The notes: a model not told the origin generated them from the sequence alone. Positions 48,484-57,550 are shown, counted from the stretch's first letter. The stretch is DNA of 64,000 bases from Streptomyces sp. BK340 (GCF_007827595.1 NZ_VISR01000009.1:186001-250000), one strand, 5' to 3'. Translations and numbers: made by a program.

Positions 48484-50304
48484 ATGGCGCATGTCCTGCG
48501 GCGGCTGCTCTCGGTGGGCGAGACGTCCGACGCCGTGGTGGCGGCCGCGCCCGCGGTGCCCCCGCGTGAGGTGTTCCGGCGGTTCTGGCCGTACACCCGC
48601 GGTGGCCGGCGCTGGCTCGTGCCCATCGTGTTCTTCAGCCTGGTCGGCCCCGCCGTCGACGCCGGGGAGATCTGGCTCTTCAAGATCGTCGTGGACGACG
48701 TCCTCGTCCCCCGTGATCTCCGGCCGCTCCTGTGGATCGCGCCTACCTATCTGGGACTCATCGTCGGCTCCGGGCTGCTCGCCTACGCCGACGACCTGAC
48801 GTCCACCTGGGTCGGCGAACGCTTCCTGCTCAAGCTTCGCTCCGATGTGTTCCGGCACGTCCAGGGGCTGTCGCTCGGATTCTTCGAGCGCCGGCGGCTC
48901 GGGGACGTGCTCTCGCGTGTCACGGGTGATGTCGACGCGGTCGAGACGTTCCTGCTCTCCGGCGTCGCGGACGCCCTCTACTACACGATCAGCCTGGGCG
49001 TGTTCCTCGGCCTGCTGCTCTACCTGCAGTGGGATCTCACCCTCCTCGCCCTCGTCATCGTGCCGCTGTTCTGGGGCACGGCCCGGCACTTCTCCAAGCT
49101 GATCAAGGCGGCGTCGCGGGAGCGCAGGCGCCGTAGCGGCTCGATCAGCGCGATCGCCGAGGAGTCGCTGGGCAACGTCGCGCTGGTGCAGGCGTACAAC
49201 CGTCAGGACTGGGAGGAGCAGCGGTTCGAGCGGGAGAACATCGGCAGGTTCCATGCGGCGATGGTCTCGGCACGTATCCGCGGCGCGTACGGGCCCCTCG
49301 TCGACGTCATCGAGGTGGCCGGCGGGCTCGCGGTCATGGGTCTGGGCACCTGGAAGCTGGCCCAGGGCCAGCTCACGCTGGGCGGGCTGCTGGTCTTCCT
49401 GGCACTGATCGGCAAGCTCTACGGTCCGGTCCGCAGCCTGTCCCGCCTCGGCACGACCTTCTACGCGGCGTCCGCCTCCGCCGAACGGATCATCGAGTTG
49501 CTGGACCAGCGGCCGCAGGTGACCGAGGCCGCGGGCGCCCGGCGGATCGGCCGGGCCCGTGGTGACCTGGAGTTCGACGGCGTCTGGTTCCGCTATCCGG
49601 GCGTCGCGTCCTGGGCGCTGACCGACGTGTCCTTCCACGTGGCGCCCGGCGAGACGCTCGCGCTGGTCGGGGCCAGCGGGGCGGGCAAGTCCACGGTCGC
49701 GAAACTGCAGTTGCGCTTCTACGACCCCGACCGGGGAGCGGTCCGCCTCGACGGGACCGATCTGCGCTCGCTGCGCCTCGCCGACGTACGGGAGAGCGTC
49801 GCGGTGGTGCTGCAGGAGACACTCGTCTTCCACGGCACCGTGCGGGAGAACATCGCCTACGGCCGGCCGGAGGCGACGGAGGCGGACATCGTGGCGGCGG
49901 CGCGCGCCGCGGACGCCCACGACTTCGTGCAGGCACTCCCGGACGGCTACGACACGCTGGTCGGCCAGCGCGGCCGGACACTCTCCGGCGGACAGCGCCA
50001 GCGCCTGGCGATCGCCCGCGCGATGATCAGGGACGCACCCGTGCTGCTGCTGGACGAGCCGACCACGGGGCTCGATGCCCGGTCCGGCCGGAGGATCATG
50101 GACCCGCTGCGCCGGCTCATGGCCGGACGGACGACCGTCGTCATCTCCCACAATCTGCTGACCGTCCGCGACGCCACGCACATCGTGGTGCTGGACGGCG
50201 GCCGGGTGGTCGAGCACGGCACCCACGACGACCTGCTGCGGCGGGGCGGCAGGTACGCCCGGCTCCACCGGCTGCACGCGCCGGAGGGGAGCGTCCTGTC
50301 GTGA
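48484..50304 (+). CDS. ABC exporter (fused membrane and ATPase domains)
   Basis: 606 residues. Residues 1-320 form a six-span type I exporter domain (WLVPIVFFSLVGPAVDAGEI onward). The ATPase domain has Walker A GASGAGKST (about 397), signature LSGGQRQRL, Walker B VLLLDEPTTGLDA and switch VISHNL, all intact. It has no C39 peptidase domain, so any leader cleavage would need another protease. It would act as a homodimer. The neighbouring peptide is a plausible substrate, but this is inference. The stop overlaps the kinase start. Confidence 0.9.
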   Translation: MAHVLRRLLSVGETSDAVVAAAPAVPPREVFRRFWPYTRGGRRWLVPIVFFSLVGPAVDAGEIWLFKIVVDDVLVPRDLRPLLWIAPTYLGLIVGSGLLAYADDLTSTWVGERFLLKLRSDVFRHVQGLSLGFFERRRLGDVLSRVTGDVDAVETFLLSGVADALYYTISLGVFLGLLLYLQWDLTLLALVIVPLFWGTARHFSKLIKAASRERRRRSGSISAIAEESLGNVALVQAYNRQDWEEQRFERENIGRFHAAMVSARIRGAYGPLVDVIEVAGGLAVMGLGTWKLAQGQLTLGGLLVFLALIGKLYGPVRSLSRLGTTFYAASASAERIIELLDQRPQVTEAAGARRIGRARGDLEFDGVWFRYPGVASWALTDVSFHVAPGETLALVGASGAGKSTVAKLQLRFYDPDRGAVRLDGTDLRSLRLADVRESVAVVLQETLVFHGTVRENIAYGRPEATEADIVAAARAADAHDFVQALPDGYDTLVGQRGRTLSGGQRQRLAIARAMIRDAPVLLLDEPTTGLDARSGRRIMDPLRRLMAGRTTVVISHNLLTVRDATHIVVLDGGRVVEHGTHDDLLRRGGRYARLHRLHAPEGSVLS

Positions 50305-51170
50305 GCGACTGCGCCCCGCCCGCCCGCGCACCGGGCGCGAGACCGGCCCCGGGCTACGAGGTCCTGGCGCACCTGACGCGCACCGGCTGGCTCGACGTCT
50401 ACGACGCCTGGAGCGAGGAGCGGGCCTGCCGTTGTGTGATCAAGACGGTACGTCCCGACCGGCTGGGCGAGGAGCGGCTGCGGGCGCGGCTGCTGCGGGA
50501 GGGCCGGTGGCTGCTGGCGTTCAGCCATCCCCACCTGGTGCGCGCCTACGAGACCTTCGAGTACCCCGAGCCGCTGGTCGTCCTGGAGACACTGACCGGT
50601 GAGACGCTGTCCCACCTGATCGGCCGGCTGCGGCGGCGACCGGCCGCCGCCGACGTGGCGCTCCTCGGGGTGCAGCTGTGTTCCGCGGTCCACTACCTGC
50701 ACGGACAGGGTCTGCTGCACCTGGACCTCAAGCCGTCCAACGTGGTGGTGGACTGCGGCCGTGCGAAGGTGCTGGACCTGAGCACCGCGCGGCCGCCCGG
50801 CAGCGCGCCCCCGGGTCTGGGCACGTTCGGCTACCTGGCTCCCGAGCAGGCCCGCGGCGGGCCGCTGACGGAGGCGGCCGACGTATGGGGCATCGGTATC
50901 ACGCTGTACGAACTCGCCTGCGGTGACGCGCCGTTCGGCACCGGCGGGGCCGTGGACGAGTCCTGCGGGGGGCAGTGGGCGGACGACTGTCCGCAGCTGG
51001 AGCGGAACGCCCCGCCCGTCGCGTCCCGGCGGCGGCTGCCGGCCGCTCTGGCCGCCGCCGTCGACGGCTGTCTGCGCGCCGACCCGGCGTCCCGGCCCAC
51101 CGTCGGCGAGCTGGCCGCCGCCCTCGACGCGCCGGCGCCCGGCCGCCGGCGCCACACCGCGCGCGCCTGA
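50301..51170 (+). CDS. Atypical Ser/Thr protein kinase-like protein
   Basis: 289 residues from GTG 50301, which overlaps the exporter stop by 4 bases (GTGA). The kinase fold is clear: VAIK-type Lys48 (CVIKTV), alpha-C Glu68, catalytic loop HLDLKPSN (HRD changed to HLD; Asp142 and Asn147 kept), DFG changed to DLS (Asp159 kept) and APEQ at 180-183. The glycine loop is lost (LTRTGWLDVY). It has no membrane span or sensor domain. The retained residues allow activity, but the changes suggest a specialised or weak enzyme. The partner is probably the coupled exporter or the peptide. Confidence 0.85.
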   Translation: MSDCAPPARAPGARPAPGYEVLAHLTRTGWLDVYDAWSEERACRCVIKTVRPDRLGEERLRARLLREGRWLLAFSHPHLVRAYETFEYPEPLVVLETLTGETLSHLIGRLRRRPAAADVALLGVQLCSAVHYLHGQGLLHLDLKPSNVVVDCGRAKVLDLSTARPPGSAPPGLGTFGYLAPEQARGGPLTEAADVWGIGITLYELACGDAPFGTGGAVDESCGGQWADDCPQLERNAPPVASRRRLPAALAAAVDGCLRADPASRPTVGELAAALDAPAPGRRRHTARA

Positions 51171-51193
51171 GGCCGTTCCGGGGTGGGCCGGGT

Positions 51194-51970
51194 TCACTCC
51201 CCCTCGGGCGTCCGGACCTGGCCGACGTGCAGGTCGGCCGTGGCCAGGACGGTGCCGTCGGGCGCGGTCAGACGGGCGCCCTTGACCGTCTTGAGGTCGA
51301 TGGGGGTCGCCGTGCCCCAGTGGCCCTGACCGTCGCGGAGGTCGAAGTCACCGACGCGGGTGGTCGTGCCGTCCGCATGCTCCAGGAGACAGGTGGCTTT
51401 GCCGGTGTACGAGGCGTGGGTGCCGTTGAGGTCGACGGTCATGAACATCCAGCCGGGGGGCCCGGGGTTGGCGTAGACCTCGCCGGCCGGCTCCCCGGTC
51501 CCGTGGACCGGGGTCAGGTCCCCGACCAGCACGGGCTCGGTCTCGACGGCGGGGGCCGACGAGGCCGTGAGCGCCTCGACGGCGGTGCCGATGCCCCAGC
51601 CGGCGAAGCCGAAGGCGACGGCGAGCGCGGCCACGGCGGAGACCAGCCCCAGCCGGGCCCGGCGGGCGCGGGCGCGGAAGCCCTTGTGTTCGGCTGCCCA
51701 CAGGTGTCCGTGCGCATGGCCCTCTGGAGTGCTCGCGGCGCGGGCCAGTTCGCGCGCCACCCGGCTCTCGAACCCGTTCGGCGGCTCGGCCGGCGGCAGC
51801 AGGCCGAGCAGCCGGTCGCCGACGAGGGTCAGATGCCCGACGTGCTCCCGGCAGTCCGCACACTGCTCGAGGTGCTCGACCGCTTCGGCCCGCTGGCGCC
51901 CGAAGAGCACGCCGAGTGCCAGCTCGGCGCCGCTCTCGCGGAGCTTCACGCAGGTCGGGTCACTGGTCAT
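51194..51970 (-). CDS. Zinc anti-sigma factor (zf-HC2, RskA-like)
   Basis: 258 residues. The N-terminal ZAS motif is H33-x3-C37-x2-C40 (HLEQCADC) with an upstream Cys7. One membrane span (LGLVSAVAALAVAFGFAGWGIG) lies near residues 105-127, and an extracytoplasmic domain follows (VYANPGPPGWMFMTVDLNG). It would hold the adjacent ECF sigma factor inactive until an external signal. Its start overlaps the sigma gene by 11 bases. Confidence 0.9.
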   Translation of the reverse strand: MTSDPTCVKLRESGAELALGVLFGRQRAEAVEHLEQCADCREHVGHLTLVGDRLLGLLPPAEPPNGFESRVARELARAASTPEGHAHGHLWAAEHKGFRARARRARLGLVSAVAALAVAFGFAGWGIGTAVEALTASSAPAVETEPVLVGDLTPVHGTGEPAGEVYANPGPPGWMFMTVDLNGTHASYTGKATCLLEHADGTTTRVGDFDLRDGQGHWGTATPIDLKTVKGARLTAPDGTVLATADLHVGQVRTPEGE

Positions 51971-52547
51971 GGTCGCCTCGGTTCGGAGACGTGAGCGTGC
52001 TGCGGAGCTTTGCCATCGCGGTTCTGATCCGCGTCTTGGCGGTACCCAGCGGGATCTTCTCCCAGTCGGCGATCTGCTGAGCCGTCATTCCGTAGATGCC
52101 CGCCATCACCAGGGCACGACCCTGTTCCCGTGGCAGTTCCGCCACGGCGGCCCGCAGCCGGGCCGAGGCCTCGTCGGCCAGCGCCCACTGCTCGGGCGTC
52201 TCGCTGACGACGTCCAGGAGCACGTCGAGGTCCTCCGGCGCCATCGGCTCGCTGCGCCGCGACCGGAGTGCGTCCACGGCGAGGTTGTGCGCGATGGTCG
52301 TCAGCCAGGTCGCCACCGAGCCACGGCGCGGGTCGTAGATCTGGGCGTGACGCCACGCGCGCTCGAACGTCTGCTGGGCGATGTCCTCGGCGAGCTGCGG
52401 GTCTCCGGTGACGGCGATGGCGACGCCGAAGACCGTGTGCTGGAACCTCCGTACAAAGGTGGCCGCGAGCTCCGGATCACCGGTGGCCAGCCCGGACAGC
52501 AGAGCCTCGTCCGGGAGCCGGCCCACTGGGAACCGAATCCCCTGCAT
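51960..52547 (-). CDS. ECF RNA polymerase sigma factor
   Basis: 195 residues from ATG 52547. Region 2 is visible in FVRRFQHTVFGVAIAVTGDPQLAEDIAQQTFERAW with the RGSVATWLTTIAHNLAVDALR segment. Region 4 is LPREQGRALVMAGIYGMTAQQIADWEKIPLGTAKTRIRTAMAKLR. It directs polymerase to stress promoters and is paired with the anti-sigma factor. The start is uncertain: GGAGG lies only one base before this ATG, and a GTG at 52607 and another 18 bases downstream are alternatives. Confidence 0.9.
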   Translation of the reverse strand: MQGIRFPVGRLPDEALLSGLATGDPELAATFVRRFQHTVFGVAIAVTGDPQLAEDIAQQTFERAWRHAQIYDPRRGSVATWLTTIAHNLAVDALRSRRSEPMAPEDLDVLLDVVSETPEQWALADEASARLRAAVAELPREQGRALVMAGIYGMTAQQIADWEKIPLGTAKTRIRTAMAKLRSTLTSPNRGDHDQ

Positions 52548-52643
52548 ACCTCCATATACGGTCCGCCCCCGCCAGGAGATTGCCCGGCCTTCGCGACGGA
52601 AGATCACATTGCTATTCTCCGCCCGTCCCCCCGGCGGCGCCCG

Positions 52644-53189
52644 TCAGTGACCGTTCTGGGCCAGCCGCAGGAGGTGGTCCGCCAGGGCCTGCCCGCCGGT
52701 GGGGTCCCGGCTGATCAGCAGCAGCGTGTCGTCGCCCGCGATGGTGCCGAGGATGTCGTGCAGCTCGGCCTGGTCGATGGCGGAGGCGAGGAACTGGGCG
52801 GCCCCCGGAGGGGTCCGCAGGACCACCAGGTTGGCGGAGGCCTCGGCGGAGATCAGCAGCTCCTGGGACAGGCGCCGCATCCGCTCCTCCTTGGCCGACT
52901 CCCCGAGCGGCGCCCGGGGCGTGCGGAAGCCGCCCTCGCTCGGCACGGCGTAGATCAGGTCGCCGTCGTTGTTGCGGATCTTGACCGCGTTCAGCTCGTC
53001 GAGGTCCCGCGACAGCGTCGCCTGGGTCACGCTCAGCCCGTCGTCGGCGAGGAGCTTCGCCAGCTGGCTCTGCGACCGCACCGGCTGCCGGTTGAGGATG
53101 TCCACGATCCGGCGGTGCCGTGCGGTGCGGGTCTGCGGCACGGCGGGCCCGGCGCCCGCCGCGTGCTCGTGGTCCTGCGCCTGGCTCAT
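52644..53189 (-). CDS. argR: Arginine repressor ArgR
   Basis: 181 residues from ATG 53189. The winged helix-turn-helix is RHRRIVDILNRQPVRSQSQLAKLLADDGLSVTQATLSRDLDELNAVK. The C-terminal oligomerisation and arginine-binding domain contains LVVLRTPPGAAQFLASAIDQAELHDILGTIAGDDTLLLI. The arginine-bound hexamer binds ARG boxes, such as those upstream of argC and argG. It is the last gene of the argCJBDR operon, 7 bases after argD. Confidence 0.97.
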   Translation of the reverse strand: MSQAQDHEHAAGAGPAVPQTRTARHRRIVDILNRQPVRSQSQLAKLLADDGLSVTQATLSRDLDELNAVKIRNNDGDLIYAVPSEGGFRTPRAPLGESAKEERMRRLSQELLISAEASANLVVLRTPPGAAQFLASAIDQAELHDILGTIAGDDTLLLISRDPTGGQALADHLLRLAQNGH

Positions 53190-53196
53190 CGTCGTC

Positions 53197-54414
53197 TCAT
53201 TCTCCGGATCGTCCGTCCCCGTTCGCCGGGTTCGCTGCATCGAGGATGCCAGGCAGCGCCCGGAGGAAGGCGCCTGTCTCCTCGTCGCTCAGGTTCAGCG
53301 GCGGCATGAGCCGCACGACGTCGGGAGCGGGCGCGTTCACCAGGAACCCGGCCTCCTGGGCCGCCTGCTGCACGTGCGGTGCGAGCGGCCCGGTGAGCAC
53401 GATACCCAGCAGGAGGCCCGCGCCCCGGACATAATCGATCAACGGGTGGCCGAGCGCTTCGATTCCCTCGCGCAGCGCCCCGCTCTGCCGCTTGACGTTC
53501 TCCAGCAGCCCCTCGTCCGCGATGGCGTCGAGGACGGCGAGCCCCGCGGCGCACGCGACCGGGTTGCCGCCGAAGGTCGTACCGTGCTGGCCGGGTTGGA
53601 GCAGCTCTGCGGCGCGCCCGAAGGCCACGGTGGCACCGAGCGGCAGCCCGCCGCCGAGTCCCTTGGCGAGCGTGACGACGTCGGGCAGCACGCCCTCGTG
53701 GGCCTGGTACTCGAACCAGCTGCCGGTACGGCCGATGCCGGTCTGAACCTCGTCCAGGACGAGCAGCGCGCCGGTGGCCGCGGTGATCGCCCGGGCCGCC
53801 TTCAGGTAACCGGTCGGGGGGACCACGACCCCGTTCTCGCCCTGGATCGGCTCGATGACGACGAGCGCCGTCTCCTCCGTGACCGCCGCGGCGAGCGCCT
53901 GGGCGTCGCCGTAGGGCACGTGGGTGACGTCGCCGGGCAGCGGCAGGAACGGCGCCTGCTTGCCGGGCTGGCCGGTGAGCGCCAGGGCGCCCATGGTGCG
54001 GCCGTGGAAGCCGCCGGTGGTCGCCACCATGTGGGTGCGCCCGGTCAGCCGGCCGATCTTGAAGGCGCCCTCGTTGGCCTCGGCGCCCGAGTTGCAGAAG
54101 AAGACCTTGCCGTCCCGGCCGAAGACCTGCAGCAGGCGTTCGGCGAGGGCGACGGGCGGCTCGGCGATGAAGAGGTTGGAGACGTGCCCGAGGGAGGCGA
54201 TCTGCCGGCTGACCGCCTCGACCACGGCCGGGTGGGCGTGGCCGAGCGCGTTGACCGCGATGCCGCCGACGAAGTCCAGGTACTGCTTGCCGTCGGCGTC
54301 CCACACCTTGGCGCCCTCGCCGCGCACGAGGGGCAGTCGGGGGGTGCCGTAGTTGTTCATGAGCGCGCCCTGCCAGCGCGCGGTCAGCTCAGCGTTGGTC
54401 GCGGTGCCCGTCAT
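53197..54414 (-). CDS. argD: Acetylornithine aminotransferase
   Basis: 405 residues from ATG 54414, overlapping the argB stop by 4 bases. Class III PLP aminotransferase: YLDFVGGIAVNALGHAHPAVVEA, FCNSGAEANEGAFK, LLVLDEVQTGIGRTGSW and the PLP lysine in VTLAKGLGGGLPLGA. It makes N-acetylornithine from N-acetylglutamate semialdehyde with glutamate as donor. Confidence 0.97.
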   Translation of the reverse strand: MTGTATNAELTARWQGALMNNYGTPRLPLVRGEGAKVWDADGKQYLDFVGGIAVNALGHAHPAVVEAVSRQIASLGHVSNLFIAEPPVALAERLLQVFGRDGKVFFCNSGAEANEGAFKIGRLTGRTHMVATTGGFHGRTMGALALTGQPGKQAPFLPLPGDVTHVPYGDAQALAAAVTEETALVVIEPIQGENGVVVPPTGYLKAARAITAATGALLVLDEVQTGIGRTGSWFEYQAHEGVLPDVVTLAKGLGGGLPLGATVAFGRAAELLQPGQHGTTFGGNPVACAAGLAVLDAIADEGLLENVKRQSGALREGIEALGHPLIDYVRGAGLLLGIVLTGPLAPHVQQAAQEAGFLVNAPAPDVVRLMPPLNLSDEETGAFLRALPGILDAANPANGDGRSGE

Positions 54415-55325
54415 GACTGCTCCCCCTCGGCTTCGTCGGGCACGACCATCGTGCCGATGCCCTCGTCGGTGAAGATCTCCAGCAGGATCGAGTGCTGGAC
54501 CCGGCCGTCGATGACGCGGGCGGTGGTGACACCGTTGCGTACGGCGTGCAGGCACCCCTCCATCTTCGGCACCATGCCCAAGGACAGCTCCGGCAGCAGT
54601 TTCTCCAGCTCGGACGCGGTGAGGCGGCTGATCACCTCGTCGGAGTCCGGCCAGTCCTCGTAGAGGCCCTCGACGTCGGTGAGGACCATGAGGGTTTCGG
54701 CCCCCAGTGCCGCAGCGAGTGCCGCAGCCGCCGTATCAGCATTGACGTTGTAGACATGTCCGTCGTCCTGGGATCGGGCGATCGACGACACGACCGGGAT
54801 GCGGCCGTCGGCCAGCAGGGCCTCGATCGCGCCCGTGTCGATCGCGGTGATCTCGCCCACCCGCCCGATGTCGACGAGTTCGCCGTCGATCTCGGGCCGG
54901 TGCTTGGTGGCGGTGATGGTGTGGGCGTCCTCGCCCGTCAGGCCGACGGCGAGCGGGCCGTGCTGGTTGAGCAGCCCGACCAGCTCCCGCTGCACCTGCC
55001 CGGCCAGCACCATCCGTACGACGTCCATGGCGTCCTCGGTGGTGACCCTGAGGCCCGCCTTGAACTCGCTGACGATGCCGTGCCGGTCGAGGGCGGCGCT
55101 GATCTGGGGGCCGCCGCCGTGCACCACGACCGGCCGGAGGCCGGCGTGCCGCAGGAAGACGACGTCCTGGGCGAAGGCGCTCTTCAGCTCCTCGTTCACC
55201 ATGGCGTTGCCGCCGAACTTGATGACGACGGTCTTGCCGTGGTGCCGGGTCAGCCAGGGCAGCGCCTCGATGAGGGTCTGGGCCTTGGGCAGGGCGGTGT
55301 GCTTGCGCGTCGTTCCGGTGCTCAT
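54411..55325 (-). CDS. argB: Acetylglutamate kinase
   Basis: 304 residues from ATG 55325. Amino-acid kinase fold: TVVIKFGGNAM (phosphate-binding), PVVVHGGGPQISAAL, YNVNADTAAAALAAALGAE and LTDVEGLYEDWPD. It phosphorylates N-acetylglutamate and in this type of organism is commonly feedback-inhibited by arginine. Start and stop overlap argJ and argD by 4 bases each. Confidence 0.97.
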   Translation of the reverse strand: MSTGTTRKHTALPKAQTLIEALPWLTRHHGKTVVIKFGGNAMVNEELKSAFAQDVVFLRHAGLRPVVVHGGGPQISAALDRHGIVSEFKAGLRVTTEDAMDVVRMVLAGQVQRELVGLLNQHGPLAVGLTGEDAHTITATKHRPEIDGELVDIGRVGEITAIDTGAIEALLADGRIPVVSSIARSQDDGHVYNVNADTAAAALAAALGAETLMVLTDVEGLYEDWPDSDEVISRLTASELEKLLPELSLGMVPKMEGCLHAVRNGVTTARVIDGRVQHSILLEIFTDEGIGTMVVPDEAEGEQS

Positions 55326-56473
55326 GAGGAGTAGGCGCTGTTCTCGTGGACGTAGTCGGCGGTCAGGTCGTTGGTCCAGATGGTGGCGGTCTCGGAACCG
55401 GCCGCGAGGTCGGCGACGATGTGCACCTCGCGGTAGCGCATGTCGACCAGCTCGCGGTCCTCGCCGACTCCGCCGTTCTTGCACACCCAGACGCCGTTGA
55501 TGGCGACGTTCAGCTGCTCCGGCTCGAAGGCGGCCCCGGTCGTGCCGATCGCGGACAGGACACGGCCCCAGTTGGGGTCCTCGCCGTGGATCGCGCACTT
55601 GAGGAGGTTGTTGCGGGCGATGGAGCGGCCCACCTCGACGGCGTCGTCCTCGGACGCGGCGTTGATCACCTCGACCCTGATGTCCTTGCTGGCGCCCTCG
55701 GCGTCCCGGATCAGCTGCTGGCCGAGGTCGTCGCAGACCTGGCGCACGGCCTCGGCGAACTCGGCGTAGTCGGGGGTGATGCCGGAGGAGCCGGAGGCGA
55801 GCAGCAGCACCGTGTCGTTGGTGGACATGCAGCCGTCGGAGTCGACGCGGTCGAAGGTGACCTTCGTGGCCGCGCGCAGCGCCCGGTCCAGCACCTCGTC
55901 GTCCAGGTCGGCGTCGGTGGTGAGGACGACCAGCATGGTGGCCAGGCCCGGCGCGAGCATGCCCGCGCCCTTGGCCATGCCGCCGACGGTCCAGCCGTCC
56001 CTGGTCGCCACGGACGTCTTGTGGACGGTGTCGGTGGTCTTGATGGCGATGGCGGCCTTCTCGCCGCCGTGCTCGGAGAGCTGGGCCGCGGCCGTCCCGA
56101 CGCCGGGGAGCAGCTTGTCCATGGGCAGCAGGACGCCGATGAGGCCGGTGGAGCACACGGCGACCTCGATGGCACCCCGGCCGAGCACCTCGGCCGCCTT
56201 CTCGGCGGTCGCGTGCGTGTCCTGGAAGCCCTTGGGGCCCGTGCAGGCGTTGGCGCCGCCGGAGTTGAGGACCACGGCCGACACCTGGCCGCTCCTGAGG
56301 ACCTGCTCGGACCAGAGCACCGGCGCGGCCTTCACACGGTTGGAGGTGAAGACGCCCGCGGCGGCACGGCGCGGCCCGTTGTTGACCACGAGGGCCAGGT
56401 CGGGGTTGCCGTTCTCCTTGATCCCGGCGGCGATGCCCGCGGCCGTGAATCCCTTCGCTGCCGTCACGCTCAC
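55322..56473 (-). CDS. argJ: Bifunctional ornithine acetyltransferase / N-acetylglutamate synthase
   Basis: 383 residues from GTG 56473, which overlaps the argC stop (GTGA). The self-cleavage site appears in GAGMLAPGLATMLVVLTTDA, where the Thr of ATML becomes the nucleophile of the beta chain. Other conserved parts are KGFTAAGIAAGIKENG, NSGGANACTGPKG and GEDPNWGRVLSAIG. It recycles the acetyl group from acetylornithine to glutamate; whether it also uses acetyl-CoA cannot be told from sequence. Confidence 0.96.
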   Translation of the reverse strand: MSVTAAKGFTAAGIAAGIKENGNPDLALVVNNGPRRAAAGVFTSNRVKAAPVLWSEQVLRSGQVSAVVLNSGGANACTGPKGFQDTHATAEKAAEVLGRGAIEVAVCSTGLIGVLLPMDKLLPGVGTAAAQLSEHGGEKAAIAIKTTDTVHKTSVATRDGWTVGGMAKGAGMLAPGLATMLVVLTTDADLDDEVLDRALRAATKVTFDRVDSDGCMSTNDTVLLLASGSSGITPDYAEFAEAVRQVCDDLGQQLIRDAEGASKDIRVEVINAASEDDAVEVGRSIARNNLLKCAIHGEDPNWGRVLSAIGTTGAAFEPEQLNVAINGVWVCKNGGVGEDRELVDMRYREVHIVADLAAGSETATIWTNDLTADYVHENSAYSS

Positions 56474-57498
56474 GGCGCAACTCCGATCGTGGTCAGCCCG
56501 GTGGTCTCGTCGAGACCCAGGGCGATGTTCATGCTCTGTACGGCACCGCCGGCGGTGCCCTTGGTCAGGTTGTCGATGGCGCTGATCGCGATGATGCGGC
56601 CCACGGCCTCGTCGTACGCGACCTGCACCTGAACGGCGTTGGAACCGTGGACGGACGCCGTGGCGGGCCACTGTCCCTCGGGGAGCAGGTGGACGAACGG
56701 CTCGTCGGCGTAGGCCTTCTCATAGGCGGCGCGCACGGACTCCCCGGTCACCCCGTCCCGGGCGGACGCGCTGCACGTGGCGAGGATGCCGCGGGGCATC
56801 GGCGCGAGGGTCGGGGTGAAGGAGACGGAGATCCGCTCGCCGGCCACCCCGCTGAGGTTCTGGATCATCTCGGGGGTGTGCCGGTGGCCGCCGCCGACGC
56901 CGTACGGCGACATGGAGCCCATGACCTCGCTGCCGAGCAGATGGGACTTGGGGGCCTTGCCCGCGCCGGAGGTGCCGGACGCGGCGACGATCACCGCCTC
57001 GGGCTCGGCGAGTCCGGCCGCGTAGGCCGGGAACAGGGCGAGGGTCACGGCGGTCGGGTAGCAACCGGGCACCGCGATGCGCTTGGACCCCTCCAGCGCG
57101 GTGCGGGCGCCCGGAAGTTCGGGGAGGCCGTAGGGCCAGGTACCGGCGTGCGGGGAGCCGTAGAACTTCTCCCAGTCGGCCGCGTCCGCGAGGCGGAAGT
57201 CGGCGCCCATGTCGACGACGAGGACGTCCGGGCCGAGCTGCTCGGCGACGGCGGCGGACTGCCCGTGCGGCAGCGCCAGGAAGACGACGTCGTGCCCGGC
57301 GAGCGCCTCGGCCGTGGTCTCGGTCAGCACCCGGTCGGCCAGCGGCAGCAGATGCGGCTGGAGCGCGCCGAGCCGCTGCCCGGCGTTGGAGTTGCCGGTC
57401 AGGGCACCGATCTCGACCTCGGGGTGCGCGAGGAGCAGGCGCAGGACCTCTCCGCCCGCGTATCCGCTCGCTCCGGCCACCGCCGCACGTACCGCCAT
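56470..57498 (-). CDS. argC: N-acetyl-gamma-glutamyl-phosphate reductase
   Basis: 342 residues from ATG 57498, with AGGAGG upstream (a GTG two codons earlier is the alternative). The NADP site is AAVAGASGYAGGEVLRLLLAHPEV and the catalytic cysteine lies in AVPGCYPTAVTLAL. It reduces the acylphosphate made by ArgB. First gene of the operon; ARG boxes lie 19-52 bases upstream of its start. Confidence 0.97.
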   Translation of the reverse strand: MAVRAAVAGASGYAGGEVLRLLLAHPEVEIGALTGNSNAGQRLGALQPHLLPLADRVLTETTAEALAGHDVVFLALPHGQSAAVAEQLGPDVLVVDMGADFRLADAADWEKFYGSPHAGTWPYGLPELPGARTALEGSKRIAVPGCYPTAVTLALFPAYAAGLAEPEAVIVAASGTSGAGKAPKSHLLGSEVMGSMSPYGVGGGHRHTPEMIQNLSGVAGERISVSFTPTLAPMPRGILATCSASARDGVTGESVRAAYEKAYADEPFVHLLPEGQWPATASVHGSNAVQVQVAYDEAVGRIIAISAIDNLTKGTAGGAVQSMNIALGLDETTGLTTIGVAP

Positions 57499-57516
57499 GT
57501 CCACCCTCCTCTGGAT

Positions 57517-57550
57517 GGCATGACTATACGTATCGCTGCACTTTTATGCA
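57517..57550 (-). promoter_or_regulatory. Tandem ARG boxes upstream of argC
   Basis: TGCACTTTTATGCA (57537-57550) and the weaker GGCATGACTATACG (57517-57530) start 20 bases apart, the same spacing as at argG. The GtrA gene stop is at 57544, so the operator overlaps its 3' end. Confidence 0.78.
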
